A stretch of 64,000 nucleotides of DNA, taken from NCBI GenBank assembly GCA_948567375.1, contig OX419757.1, positions 55,428,001 through 55,492,000 of the forward strand, read 5' to 3'. Each line of letters starts with the position of its first letter. Position 1 is the stretch's first letter. Below, one piece after another: positions 42,880 through 54,469 of the stretch. Origin of the DNA: Lunularia cruciata. Taxonomy: Eukaryota > Streptophyta > Marchantiopsida > Lunulariales > Lunulariaceae. A model generated the notes under the pieces. It saw only the letters and a program-made list of their open reading frames with translations. It ran no database searches and was not told the DNA's origin. Made by a program: the position numbers and the translations under genes.

Positions 42880-44090
42880 GGAAGACACCTTCTTTGTGTA
42901 TAGGAGGATGGTAGAGTGCAAGTAGTACCTCTTCTATCTCAAAGCTCATAGTTGGTAAGTCATGCTTATGAGGAGCTTGGGCATTTTTGAGTAAAACATA
43001 CATATAACCTACTTCAAAGTGATTATTTGTGATATATTATGCAAACCAATGTACAATAGTTTGTTGCCACATGTGTGGTTTGGACCAAATTAGAGCATCA
43101 TTTAATATTCCTATATTGGGTTATACCCATTACTTATTATGGGATTGGGTTACCGTTGGAGTTTGGACTTTGTTGGACCTTTACCATTGACTAAGAGACA
43201 TCATAAATATAATTTGGTTATGGTGGAGCACTTCTCCAAGTGGATTGAGTTGGTGGCACTTCCTAACAAGTCCAATGAAGGGACTACTTACTTGTTATTG
43301 GATAAGGTTCTTAGTCATTTTAGTGCATCAATTGAGGTTTTGGCTGATCAAGGTACAAAGTTCTTGGGAGAGATTCAAGTCTTGTGTAACAAGGTCTTGA
43401 TTTATCATCTTACTACCTGCCAAGATCACCTTGAGGCAGATGGCTTAACAAAGAGAGTGGTTTAGTTGATGAAGAGAGGATTGCATAAGTACGGTTTGTG
43501 GAGAAGCCATATAGGAGATTTATATCTCCAATTACCTTGGTTGGCCATGGGCTATCAGTTCAGCTAGCAAGCCTCTTTAGCATCCTTCTCTTCTTACTTT
43601 CTACTCTTTGGAAGAGATTTAGATTTGCCTACACCCATTCATCATGATGTTATTGTAGTTTTGGGCTTGGATGATCCAAATCTATGGGTAAGCATATGTT
43701 CTCAATGGGCAGAGATCTTTAAGAGAGTGATGCCAATGGCCTTTGAGAACTATGTTATGCTTCTATTTGAGGAAGAGATTATAGACCATTGATCCATCAA
43801 TCCATCAATTTCATCCAAGTGACTACATCTATCTATAGCAGATTGCACCAATGACACTTGATATTACTACATTCTGCACTATCTTGAGAGTGCATGAGGT
43901 TTTGCCATCTAGAGTCCTTATGTTTGTCTAGAAGGATCATATTCACAATTGTGTGCCATGCCACCTCCTAAACATTCATGGCACTCTAGACCCAAGCTTG
44001 GCACTTGTACTTGCAGGCTTTTGGTGTATGTTATGTGGCTCTTCTAGTGGAGTTGCTACTATGTTGGTAGCTATTAGAGAGGATGGATAT
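42880..44090 (+). pseudogene. Element E integrase and C-terminal tail
   Basis: A zinc-domain remnant (SHAYEELGHF) lies near 42,960. The open frame 43,139-43,465 encodes SLDFVGPLPLTKRHHKYNLV (first catalytic Asp), HFSKWIELVALPNKS and VLADQGTKFLGEI (second Asp); the third region is only partly readable (HLEADGLTKRVV). The tail to 44,090 reads VHEVLPSRVLM, HNCVPCHLLNIHG (43,944-43,982) and AGFWCMLCGS (about 44,013-44,042). The latter resembles the end of a PHD finger rather than a chromodomain. B5 is inserted at 44,091. Confidence 0.7.
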
Positions 44091-44608
44091 TGTAATACCA
44101 ATAGCTAGACATATTATCTAGATGTGAAAATTGGCTTGGTAACATCTAGAAGGATGTTATGTATGATGGGCTAGGTAGATCAAATAGAGATGTCACCAAA
44201 AGAGTACTTCTACTAATATAGCATAAGTTGAAAATAGCCTAGAAACTTTAGAGCCAATTTTGGAGGCCTAAACAGATGATTAGGCCTTGAAATGGAAAGA
44301 AACTCATCTCTTTGGGAAAAATGGCTTGATTTCTTCCTAAAGATTCCCTCAGGTTAAACCTGTTTGACTAACTAGATAGGACAAAGACCAAGATGTCACC
44401 CATCCATGCAACTAATCTAAGGGTGGAGCTTGTTGACATATCACCAATCTATGTATTTGAACCAAGGGTGGAGCTTCCTTCGAGAGGATCATCTTTGCTA
44501 TATAATAAAGAGAAGGTGCTCCTTTGGGGCATCAAGTATTGAATGTGAAGCTTGTGTTTTCTCTCTTGTATATCTCTTGGAGAGTTCTCCTATCTTTGGA
44601 GTATTACA
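44091..44608 (+). mobile_element. Solo LTR, family B (B5, 518 bp, short form)
   Basis: It runs from TGTAATACCAATAGC to TTTGGAGTATTACA with flanks GATAT (44,086-44,090) and CATAT (44,609-44,613), a 4-of-5 target duplication. It has the short form without the internal 156-bp duplication and lies in the 3' end of element E. Confidence 0.85.
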
Positions 44609-45397
44609 CATATGGCATGTTTGACTCCTCTCCTCATGGTGGATCTTAAAGGATAGTGGTTATGACCTAGATGTACTTGCCCTATAGCTACTTCACCCTT
44701 TATGTGATTGTAGATAGATAGCTAACAATGGGGCTCAATAACACCCGGTCTCTTGATCTTTGCCCACCATAGGGCATATCACATACTTGGAGTAGATAGC
44801 TCCTGGAGTTAGAAGACCTTACCATCATCTAGGAGGAAATTGTGGCAATTAGAGTTCATGTATGACTTGTGTGCAAGTTGTGTTTCTATAGTGTATGATA
44901 TTGAAAACAATGTATCTTGTGTAACGATGTATATATGCATGATAGTTGTCACAACATCTCTAGCACCAAAGCTAGTTTGCTCAAACATTGGAGTGGTAGT
45001 GTTGGCAATCATAGTTATTTTGGTAAATACGCATGGACTACTTGTTGGCGGTTGGATTTCATGTTAGGGCTACTAATCACATGGTGGGACCTACTATCAC
45101 TTGCACCATTTGACCATCAAATGTACCATAAATGGTGTCATCAATGGTTGGAAATCTAGGTCAAGTAGAGGGGTATACTTTCAAAGTGCAGCTCCAAAGA
45201 GCTCATTTTTTTGATGTTTAACCTTCAAGTTCCTAACTATGGTGGATAGAATCCAACAAGCATCACCTTGAGTCTCTTAGCTAGAGTGGATGTGGCTTGA
45301 CTGTAATCAGTGCTTTATCATTAGCATATTTTTGAAAGAAGAATCAAGTACAGATCTGATTTGAGTGTGATTCAAGTGGAAGAATGAACTGATTATT
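44609..45397 (+). repeat. 3' end of element E: untranslated region, purine tract and 3' LTR
   Basis: After B5, about 230 bp of non-coding sequence ends in ATCTAGGAGGAAAT (44,827-44,840), a plausible polypurine tract. The LTR then starts TGTGGCAATTAG at 44,841. Bases 44,960-45,392 align with the 5' copy at 4,508-4,940. Confidence 0.65.
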
Positions 45398-45500
45398 GTG
45401 GCACTTTAGTGTTCATGTATGACTTATGTGTGAGTTATGCTTCTATAGTGTATGATGTTGAGAATAATGTATATTGTGTAGTGATGTATATATGCACAAC
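45398..45500 (+). repeat. Second copy of the E LTR head
   Basis: TGTGGCACTTTAGTGTTCAT and the following bases to GTATATATGCAC repeat the first 100 bp of the LTR at 44,841 (557-bp offset). It is either a tandem LTR remnant from recombination or a separate truncated LTR of the same family. Confidence 0.6.
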
Positions 45501-46404
45501 ACCTTCCTAATAGCTAGATATGGATAGATATGGAGTGTTTGTTACTTGCTTGTCTATGCTTGACATAGGTTTGGATGTACCAAGGAACTTGTTTATGCTC
45601 ATTTCAGTTGAAAATCAATTGCTTTTTGTACAATTCTTTATGGCTTTATGATAGGCATGGATCTGTTTAGGTTTTATTTTGCACTCATTTCAGTTTATGT
45701 TTAGTTACTAGACAATGTTGGTATGTGCCATGCTTTACAATGTTATGATGTTAGTGCTTTACAATGGTGCATGCTGTATGGTGGTGTAAAATGGTATATG
45801 TTGGAGATTGCATTTAGAGTATCAAACAAAATATCAAAGATTGAGAGTACCACATAAAATATCAATGATTAAGACAAATATGATAGTGAAAGACAATCTT
45901 ATTAAAATATTATAAAAAAGAACATTACATCCTCATTGATCAGTATGCAATCCCCTCAAAACCCTTATAGATTTGGCATTATGCAAACATTCTTGGCTAC
46001 CCTTGGGTACTACAAAAACTCTCCACATACCCTTTGGTGCTACACACACCCTCTCAACTACCTTGGTGATGTGCATACCCTCCTAAGTATAGACCTTGGC
46101 TATGGAGCTCTTGGGTGAATCTTGCTAAACCTTTTGCGATTGCAAACACCCTCTTGGCTACAAAGCCTCTTTGTGCTACTAAAAATTTGGCATTATGCAT
46201 GTCGTCCCGGCTATAGAACCCCTCTAGACTACTAAACCTACTATGCACTTGATCTTGCATGGTTACGCTATGCATCCTATTATCCATTCTCAACACTCTT
46301 CGCCCAATGCAAACAAAAATATAACAATGTGCATATACATACTACTTGCTGTCACTAGATGTACCATGGGTATCAAATTCTAAAATTACACTCTTTATCT
46401 CCTT
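45501..46404. other. AT-rich stretch without a gene; loose CCTTGG repeats
   Basis: No gene was recognised. Between about 45,935 and 46,250 a loosely repeated CCTTGG.TAC / CTACAAA...CCCTC pattern recurs roughly every 30 bp, similar in style to 650-850. Otherwise nothing was seen. Confidence 0.4.
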
Positions 46405-47190
46405 AATATCCTTGGGAGTCTTACTTGCTCTAGCTAATTCTAGCATCATAAACTTGATGCATTTGGATTTTGGCTTTTCACTTTGAATTGGAGCTTTTCA
46501 ACCTTGGTTCTCCTTTTTTCACTAAGGATCATCTTCTTGGACTCAATTTTCTCATAATGGATGAACTTGTTTGCTTAAAATTTAGCTCTATGTTTCTCTA
46601 GCTTAGTTTATCTTTGTGGCTTCTATTTTTGCTAATTTACATCTCTCCTTAGCATCAAGAGTTTTGCTCCTTATTTTCCTATGGTTAGAAATGTCTTTGG
46701 AAAACGCTGCAATGGGATGTATATCTTGGAATTGATTTTATTGACCTTCCTCCTCTTCTAAATCTCACCTTCACTCTCTCCTTCCTTTGGAGTTGCTATA
46801 ATATCCTCAATTGAAATATCCTCAATGGGACCATCTGATTGTATTTTAAAATGAAAGCTCTATACATACTCAAAGATGGTGATATTTCTCTTCTTCTTGC
46901 ACATCTAGCCCATTACCATTAGTGCCATATTCTCCTCATGTACTTGGGCATGTAAAATGAAATGAATTCTTTCCTTTTGTACAAAGGATTGGATCCAATT
47001 GGGTAGTCCTTGACATGGGAGTGTGAATGTCTTCTCCAAATTAATCCTCTTCCTCCTCATGTATACCTCTTTATTCCATTTTCTCTCCATTGTCATGTAA
47101 TTCAATAATGTCCATCCATTGCCTGAACCCAATGTTAACATCATATGCGGAGATATGTTTGCTTGGCTATTGTACATCATATCCATACTG
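46405..47190 (-). pseudogene. Decayed minus-strand coding sequence with charged helical segment
   Basis: Reading the minus strand, an open frame at 47,186-46,905 (93 codons) is followed downstream by further readable segments (about 46,740-46,450). These include HRKIRSKTLDAKERCKLAKI, a charged, coiled-coil-like stretch. Such a tail occurs in Myb/trihelix-like accessory proteins of PIF/Harbinger transposons, but the evidence is thin. Stops interrupt it. Confidence 0.25.
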
Positions 47191-48000
47191 TAAACGGTAA
47201 AAATGCATGCATAGATAGTTCAATTTATCATCTATTATTTTCCATACCCATTTAAGCTCTTTTTATATAAAAGATCTTCTTCAATGCTCTTGCTCTTGTG
47301 CTTGAAATCTAGTGTACACTTGTATAAATTCATATATCTTTGTTATTTTTTCCTTAATCTGAATAAGTTAATCAGTTCATTGCCTTAAAAAAAATCCTTT
47401 CTTGAACTTTATAACATAATTGGACATCATGCTAAATGCAATGCTTTTTTCAAGTTCTTTTTTCAAGGGCATCTTGTAATATAGTTGAAGTGCTTGGGAT
47501 CCTCCAAGTAATCTAGAATTTGGGAATAGTGATAACTAAGCATTTAAAACCTATCATTGAACTTATTATAGTTTGCTTTTGCTTGATTCATGGAGGGAGA
47601 AGTCATAGGGTACTAAGCATCCTCAACCTATCATCTATTGCATTTGCTTTGCTCATGGGGTAGAAGGTATCTTGGACATCATTGTGAAAAGCTCTTGAAA
47701 TCCAAAGTTTTGCAATGGAATGAGAATAGAAACCAAATGAGAGTGGACACGAGGAGGAGAGATCAATTAAAAAATTGATTTGGATATGAGAATAGGAGGA
47801 GGAGAAACTGAATTGGTATTTAACATTTGGGGAGACCAAATAGGGAGAGAAACATGAGGAATCTGAGTTGGAGAGGGGAACACTTCTATAGATTCAACAA
47901 ATTCCTTTTCCAAAAGTCTAAATACTCAAAGTCAGCATTATGTGGTTCTAAATTCCCACTGACAACACTCTCCAATTTCAAATAACTTTAATCTCCTTTA
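47191..48000. other. AT-rich stretch, nothing recognised
   Basis: This is low-complexity T-rich sequence with no supported ORF, RNA gene or repeat. It marks the transition to the CpG-richer island that starts near 48.0 kb. Confidence 0.5.
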
Positions 48001-51000
48001 GTATTATCATGTTAAATTTGTTCAATCTCTGCAATTCTTCTTTGTGTTGGATGGGAGTGAAACCTAGTTCAAGAGAAATCAACTACGCAACACATAGGGA
48101 AGGACTATGCAGGTTCACCCTTGTGGGTTTAGGGTGGGAAGGGAGTGCTTCTCCAACCATCTATAGCGAAGGCAACTACTACCGAGGAAGTAGTCACAAA
48201 GAGGTTACCAAACTTGAAGAGAATTCAGTAGGCAATTGGTGCTCTGTGGGGGATCTTTTCCTAAGTGGAGCCTTCTCATTGCTTCAGGAAAGCTAGCAGA
48301 CTCTACCGTTTATGATGGAGCAAGAAGCATGAAAGCTTTGAAAGCAAACTTAGTTCCAGAGCTTATTTCTAAAGCTGGTCCATTGTCGTGAATCTTCTTT
48401 AGCTTGTGATTCACGATTCAAGATTCATGTCCAGCCTATTTCTTGGTGACGAGACGTTTCACCTACAATCTATATTTACTTTTCAACATCTGTTCGTATT
48501 TGTATGGTGGGAGCACCAATCAACATGGAAGATGCTTTCATCAGCTTTGGAATGAAAACGAATGATCCAATCTAACCACGACATTCACGCAAGAAGCATG
48601 AAAGAGAGGTGGAGTTTTACTAAAGGAATATTCTCAGATAATGTTGGATTTGTTTGTTAATCACAATATTCAGGTGATTGTTAAACTGCCAAACAAAAGT
48701 TTTCCTCGGGATACTTCCAATAAGGTACACAAAATTAAAGCAAATAGGTCGTGGAAGACACGCTCTTTTAGCATATCCATTGTAATCAAGACAATACACG
48801 AGATGTCGTGCTTCACGCGAGCTTCGGCATTTCGTCCAACGCATTGAATCGTTGTCTCTAACTTACAACATAGTAACATTCCTTCGATCCAAAAAAACAA
48901 CGGTTTCGACTCGACGATGAACCCATCTGCTTTTTATTTGGTAACAATATCATGTGGATAGTAGTGATCGCTTATTACGGATACTCGAAGCTTCACCTTC
49001 TTCTACCAAAATGCCGTAGATATCCAAGCAAGGACTACGATCTATGCATCGTATTAACTCGATTGTATTCCATCATTTGCTCCTTTTTAATGTAAGTCAC
49101 CTCCGCCATTCTGCATAATCAAACGGGTTAAACGGTGGATGCAACATTGAAGGTTGTTATTGACTGTGCGAGCAGTGTGCAAGAATTTTCTGCAAACACG
49201 CAGTAATCGGCATCTCCCAGGTTTGAAAGATCTTGGGAATGAAGTCTGGACTTTGAAGGTTAATGAATACTTAGACGTACAACTGCAGTTCTTTACTCAT
49301 TTTCCCGCATGTTAATATCAGCAAAAGCTATGTCAATGAACTTAATAGCTCTGATAAGTAGAATGCCATATTCCATGGAATGACAATGATTGCAACTGCG
49401 ACCAAATGGTGTTGTCTTTGGACGTATCGGATCATCGAGAACTCTTCTTCTGATTCCCATAAGTCTCCGGTGGTTATTAGCTCTAAGCTCCAAAAGCAGG
49501 AAAAGTCAGTTGGCCTGTTTGACATCTGCAAGACTTAATGAAGATGTTCCAGCTCTCTTTTCTGGAAACACAGGTAATGATCATATAAGGCGACTGCGTA
49601 GAAAAAACGAAGGATGGTAATGTGCGCAGAGGATTTTCATACTGTGTGGCGCGTGGAAAGAAGTAGGATTCTACTTTCGTTTGTTCGGTCCCAGAGGACA
49701 TTTAAAGTAAAAGATCGACCTAATGATTTCATTGCACAATTGTCGATTACGGCGAACCTGCCATTCGGCGGTTTGCTGCAAAATTCCAAGTGGGATACCC
49801 AAAATTTTAGGGTTGCGGCGCAGACACTATGTTCGAGTCCTTTTGGTTCATGAAATGGAACCGGTCTCATGACGAATTTTTGTTTCTGTGTCGACGGTTA
49901 CGACAAGTGTCCATGTTGATGGAAAAAGCAGCGACATACCGAGTTCCAGAAAAAGAAGATTCAACAGAGGAGGTACGGTGGTCGAATGGGTGGTGCCAAA
50001 TTTATCTTTATTTGGATTCGAAATGACGATACAGAAAGAGAGGAAACGGAGGAGACAAAAATGAGAGAAAATGGAGGGCCGGGAACGTCGAGGCCCTCCT
50101 TTTTCACGCAAAAGCTATGAAGCTGATGCCGACTGCTATGAATCGAACTCTGGAACGGTATGACGAGGTGAACACACTAACCTCGAAAATATCGGAGAAC
50201 TGGTGGTGGAACTACGCATGCAAAGAGAAGCAAATGCGCAGGTAGAAGTTCTGGAGGTAGAAACTCTTTATGGGAAAGAAAGTTTCGGGAGGCTTAGCTC
50301 CAATTTACCTCTTATGCCCCATACGGGAGGCTCAGCCCCATTTTACGCCTTATGTTTTATCCTTGTACGGCTTGATGGGGTCTTCCCATCCTTCTTGTTA
50401 TCCTACGCGGTCGCCTTTCGCTTTGTGGAGAACGAAGATTCGGGACACCAAATGACAACCGTCTTGAGTAGAATAATGGAAAAGATAGAAAGTGAAGATT
50501 AGCTAGCAGACTTTACCTTTACTTTTTTCATCTCTCCCTTGTACGGCTTGATGGGGTCTGCCCATCCTTCATTTTTTCTACGCGGTCGTCCTTTCCTTCT
50601 GTTAGCAGACCAGAAGATACATACGTTGTCTAATCAGCGCGTGTATCCACAACCGAGCTTTGGATTCATCAAGAGAGCATAATAGTCAGAAATGGCACAC
50701 CCCCAAATGTTCAAAACAGCCGGGAATATGCTAGTGTTTGTCTCCATTACCAAGCAAGGTTGGCCGGGGTAGTTTACTATCGCCTAGAAACGCAGAACCA
50801 CCCATCGCCCAGAGACGTTTACGGGTCTAGTCAACTAGAACAGCTCACAATCTCCTCTCAATATATGAAGAGACGAACGACATGCCCAGGGAGACCGGTG
50901 CCTGGGAAGCACACATCCAACCAAGCAGGTTCAAGCACACATCCAACATAAGCAGGTTCTCAGTGGAATTAGGATCAAATTAGCCTTCAACCCGACTCCG

Positions 51001-51420
51001 AATCGAAGTCAACTGCTCCGCTGAAGTAGCAACCTCCACACTTCAACGCATTGCTGGATACAAGGTAGTTCCCTCTTTATCCGATTTTACAAAGGGCATA
51101 CCAACATAGCAAAGTTGGACAAAGGTGGCCTTAGAAAAACCAAGGAAGAAAGAACGAATTTGCTTCTAAAGAAGTGCTCGGCAACAGGACGTGGTCGTTT
51201 ATGACATTATCACCAGCTGATTCGGAGGCGCCGATTAACAGATACTTCGCCAAAGTCTGTCTTCTAATCTAAAAGTGAGCCATATTAGAGTCCTAAGCAA
51301 ACGGAGTTTAGGATCCGTAACGCAAGCCCGGAGAGGCACGTCTGACGAGAAGGTGCGTGTGCGGCTGAGCATGACGGGAAAACGAAGAGAGTGTGAGAAC
51401 GAATGGACAGGAGGAGAGAC
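48001..51420. other. Intergenic part of the gene island upstream of the desaturase
   Basis: It is visibly richer in CG dinucleotides than the transposon regions. Open frames are short (for example 48,009-48,296, 95 codons; 50,203-50,502, 99 codons) and show no recognisable domain or clear splice structure. At 50,286-50,354 a roughly 30-bp block (GGGAGGCT(T/C)AGC(T/C)CC) occurs twice 39 bp apart. Two copies of a roughly 60-bp motif are listed separately. No gene could be supported in this 3.4 kb. Confidence 0.45.
50363..50600 (+). repeat. Short motif, two direct copies, upstream of the desaturase gene
   Basis: TTGTACGGCTTGATGGGGTC, then TTCCCATCCTTC and ACGCGGTCGCC occur at about 50,363-50,416. 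A second copy lies at about 50,538-50,592. Inverted copies lie downstream of the gene at 55.79-55.94 kb. Confidence 0.75.
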
Positions 51421-51520
51421 AGGCCGACACGTGGCATAAAATCCAACTGCAGCCCGGACGGTTCTGTTTTGTAGTCGGGGCTGAGTCAGCGGAACCGCGG
51501 TCCGTCAACTATTTAATGAT
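51421..51520 (+). promoter_or_regulatory. Probable promoter of the stearoyl-ACP desaturase gene
   Basis: ACACGTGGC (51,427-51,435) is a G-box/ABRE-type bZIP site. TGAGTCA (51,482-51,488) is a GCN4-like bZIP site. CTATTTAATG (about 51,509-51,518) is a TATA-like element. They lie in this order about 1 kb before the start codon, which leaves room for a leader with an intron. Sites are seen; use is inferred. Confidence 0.45.
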
Positions 51521-51992
51521 CGTCCCGTCAGTAGATGTACCGTAGGCTCCTCATGCAGTAGCGACGTCCATCAAGATCGAGATACATCGCATCATCATCG
51601 TCGGGCCCTTCGTCGCTGCCTGTAAGTACTAGTGCTCACATACATGGCCAGCTGGACCTGAATCGATGTGAAGGTGGCGCCATACACTTTCTCTTTGCTT
51701 TTAGAGGTTCGTCGGGTTCCTCGCCTCAGCAGCTTTGCCCCAATCGCCTTTCGTTGTTACTGTTCATACCGAAGAGGAGGAGCGGAGCGCTTACTGGTGC
51801 TACCTCACTCTGTGCTTCCTTCTCTCTCTCTCTCCTTTATTATTCCGTCTGGAATCGCCGGCGCTTTGGCTTCGACAGAATTCTTCTGCTTCCTTCCTTA
51901 GTTGCTGTCCTCCTTCCCTTCAATTCGCCATAGCCTGCTGTTTGGCCTGCCTTGCGCTCGAGGGCTCGGGCGATCGCTAGCTAGGTCTTCCT

Positions 51993-52440
51993 GTGAGTGT
52001 GACACGCCGCAATCTACGCCCTGTTTCTTCCTCTGTTCTGTGCTTGAGGATTTGTTTTATGAATCTTCGATGTTTGCCGTCTTAGTAGGTATCCGTCGAC
52101 TTGTCACACTGATCAGGGGTCGACTGATACGCGGTCCCTCGAAAGTTATGCATTGCTGCTCCATTTTGTACCTCTGTTCATATCGAATCCTAGTTGTGCA
52201 TCGTAAGCCCGGGTTAAAAGATCCGTGCAATCTCATCACACCCTTGTTCTAGATGCAAGAAACGTACGCTGCATTGTGGGTTCCTTTGGGTTTCCTTCGA
52301 TCCCCCGTAGGCGAAGAAAAGAGTAGTTGTGTCTGGCTTTCCCGTTGGAGCCTTATTTTTCTTTCCAATTTCACGCTCTGTGGTTTGTTGCGAAGACTAG
52401 ATTTGAAGAGTTGATTAACCTTCTGGACTGTGATTTGCAG
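51993..52440 (+). other. Probable 5' UTR intron of the desaturase gene
   Basis: The sequence 20 bp before the start codon is TGTGATTTGCAG, a strong 3' splice site (AG at 52,439-52,440). Upstream, CCTGTGAGTG offers a donor at 51,993; an alternative good donor, CTGTAAGT, lies at 51,622. A leader intron just before the ATG is common in plant housekeeping genes. Which donor is used cannot be decided from sequence. Confidence 0.5.
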
Positions 52441-52460
52441 GCAGTTGCTAGGAAAGGACA

Positions 52461-54469
52461 ATGGCGGTTCGCTCATACACCGTGGTATCAAGAGCAGAGG
52501 GTACCACTGTTCCCCCCTGCGCTGTGGCCTCTAAAGTAGCTCGTATGAATTCATGTCACGCGACGACATTGAGCTCAGCATCATGGACTAAGGGACAGGG
52601 AGTGAGTTTAAATTCGAGCAGGAGGCTTGCGATCGACGGGACTTCGAAAAGCGGAAACCCAGTCACAATTACGATGACCGCAACCATGCCTCCTAAAGCT
52701 GATTCGAAGTAAGTTTTGATGTTTATGTGGCTCCTTTCAGATCTCTGGATCGAGTGGATGGGTGAAATAAGAAAATACTGCACAGGGATTTTACGATCTT
52801 TTACAGAGAGCAGCGGGATTTTTACCTCGCACTCAGGATGGAGGTGTAGACCGTTGTTGTTACAGGTGGAATTGATTGTTACATTCTGGCCAGGCAGTGT
52901 TTGTAGTCCTATTTCAGGTCTCATTAGCGCAGCTAAAAGTTCTGTCCAGCTCGGTAGCTACAGTATTAGGAGTAGGCAGTGGATCTGGAGCGCCTTGGAC
53001 ACAAGGAATAAATACTGATAGTTTTCGGGATGTGCCCAGCTTGTATGGATTAACTTTAGTAGTATATGTAGTGTGCATGAGTTTGGTTGCCCGGGAATCT
53101 TGGTTGCGTCCATAACTGGTTCTTACTTTAATTGCTTGTGGATATTTGCAGGAAGGTCTCAGGTATCTATGTCCCTAAGGACACCAGCAACCAGGTTCTT
53201 CACTCTATCTCGCCTTCGAAATTGGAAATCGTGAAGTCGCTTGAACCCTGGGCAGAGGAAGTACTTTTGCCATTCTTGAAGCCCGTCGAGAAGTGCTGGC
53301 AGCCACAGGATCATCTTCCGGAACCCTCGTCTGAAGAATTTTATGATGAGGTGATGGATCTCAGAGCTCGAGCTGCAGAATTACCAGACGACTATCTGGT
53401 GGTCTTGGTTGGAGACATGATTACCGAGGAGGCTCTCCCAACCTACCAGACTATGCTGAACACCCTCGATGGGACGAAGGACGAAACTGGTGCTAGTCTC
53501 ACTCCATGGGGTGTGTGGACTCGTGCTTGGACTGCGGAGGAAAACAGACACGGAGATCTTTTGAACAAGTACTTGTACTTGACAGGCCGCGTCAACATGC
53601 GGGCTATCGAGAAGACCATTCAGTACCTAATCGGCTCAGGGATGGTAAGAGCTTATTGCCCTGCTTACATGATATGAAATGGCTCTCATGACTTTCCAAA
53701 AATTAAGTTAAATTGGTGCCCTGGGCGATATCTGGTGACAACTGTTACATTTCATACTGTAATCATGATGCGACCTTCCAACTACCGTTCTCATTTGACC
53801 AACCTGCTATACCTTTTTTCAATTTGTTTCCCATGGGACGAGTTCGCATGCGTAAGTTGTCTCATATCTTGCCGGTACTTACATACAAAATTGAATGACC
53901 AGGACCCAAAAACAGAGAACAACCCTTACTTGGGTTTTGTCTACACATCCTTTCAAGAACGAGCCACATTTATCTCTCACGGTAACACAGCTCGTCATGC
54001 AAAGACCTACGGCGATAACAAGCTGGCAACTGTATGTGGACTTATTGCAGCCGACGAAAGGCGTCATGAAAATGCTTACAGCAAGATAGTGGAGAAGTTA
54101 TTTGAGGTGGACCCAGATGGTGCGATGTTGGCTTTTGGGGACATGATGAAGAAAAAAATTGCTATGCCAGCTCATCTGATGTTTGACGGAGCCGACCAGA
54201 ATCTCTTTGACAAGTTCGCTTTGGTTGCTCAAAGGACTGGCACATACACTGCCAAGGATTACGCAGACATTTTGGAGCACCTGGTAGCCAGATGGAATGT
54301 ACAGAAGATTGAAGGTCTGTCCAGTGAAGGGAGGAAGGCTCAGGAATTCGTCTGCAATCTAGGAGCTCGAATCAGGAAACTGGACGACCGTGCCCAACTT
54401 AAGCCCAAAAGCTCCCCGAGAACAGGATCTTTCAGCTGGATCTTTGACAGGGAAGTGCAAATGTGGTAG
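52461..54469 (+). CDS. Plastid stearoyl-ACP 9-desaturase (three coding exons)
   Basis: Exons: 52,461-52,708, 53,152-53,644 and 53,903-54,469, joined by GT-AG introns (donors GTAAGT and GTAAGA; acceptors TTTGCAG and GACCAG). The predicted protein is 435 aa. The first roughly 70 residues are Ser/Thr/Ala-rich with few acids, as expected of a chloroplast transit peptide. The soluble enzyme puts the delta-9 double bond into stearoyl-ACP in the plastid stroma, using ferredoxin. All six diiron ligands of the family are visible: Glu in [11 protein letters not shown] (about 175), EENRHG (E213, H216), Glu in SFQERATFI (about 266) and DERRHE (E299, H302). The 86-residue spacing between the two E-x-x-H motifs equals that of castor desaturase. 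The C-terminus ends [11 protein letters not shown], close to the usual SWI..REVQL. Two coding introns fit the plant family. It looks intact and is the only clear host gene here. Confidence 0.95.

Larger units (their letters stand above)
4508..45397 (+). mobile_element. Element E: ancient Ty3/gypsy-type retroelement carrying a methyltransferase domain, host of the nest
   Basis: Plus-strand remnants in order are: 5' LTR copy (4,508-4,940), gag with two zinc knuckles (6,480-7,640), protease (8,200-8,693, resuming at 10,609), a cytosine-5 methyltransferase-like domain (19,465-19,898, 27,732-28,175, 34,539-34,740), reverse transcriptase (about 35,040-35,316 and 41,371-41,960), RNase H (42,060-42,600), integrase (42,890-43,470), a C-terminal tail (to 44,090), a purine tract and the 3' LTR copy (from 44,841). 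Coding continuity is recovered across each younger insertion. The exclusive E sequence adds up to roughly 10 kb, a normal length for an LTR element. All domains are riddled with stops and frameshifts, so E is dead. Direct insertions are F, A1, B1, D1, A2, B3 and B5. Order of domains and motifs are seen; membership of one element is inferred from that colinearity and from the flanking LTR-like pair. Confidence 0.75.

Noticed and set aside
47603-47839. Open frame of 78 codons on the minus strand
   Set aside because: Composition is that of AT-rich random sequence; no motif, and no homologous copy in the window.
50120-50190. Possible minus-strand tRNA or SINE (AGAGTTCGATTC resembles a B box)
   Set aside because: The T-stem does not pair and no acceptor stem or anticodon arm could be drawn; no poly-A or T tail was seen.
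52556-52924. 122-codon minus-strand frame overlapping the first coding exon and intron of the desaturase
   Set aside because: Antisense shadow of a well supported gene; no domain seen.
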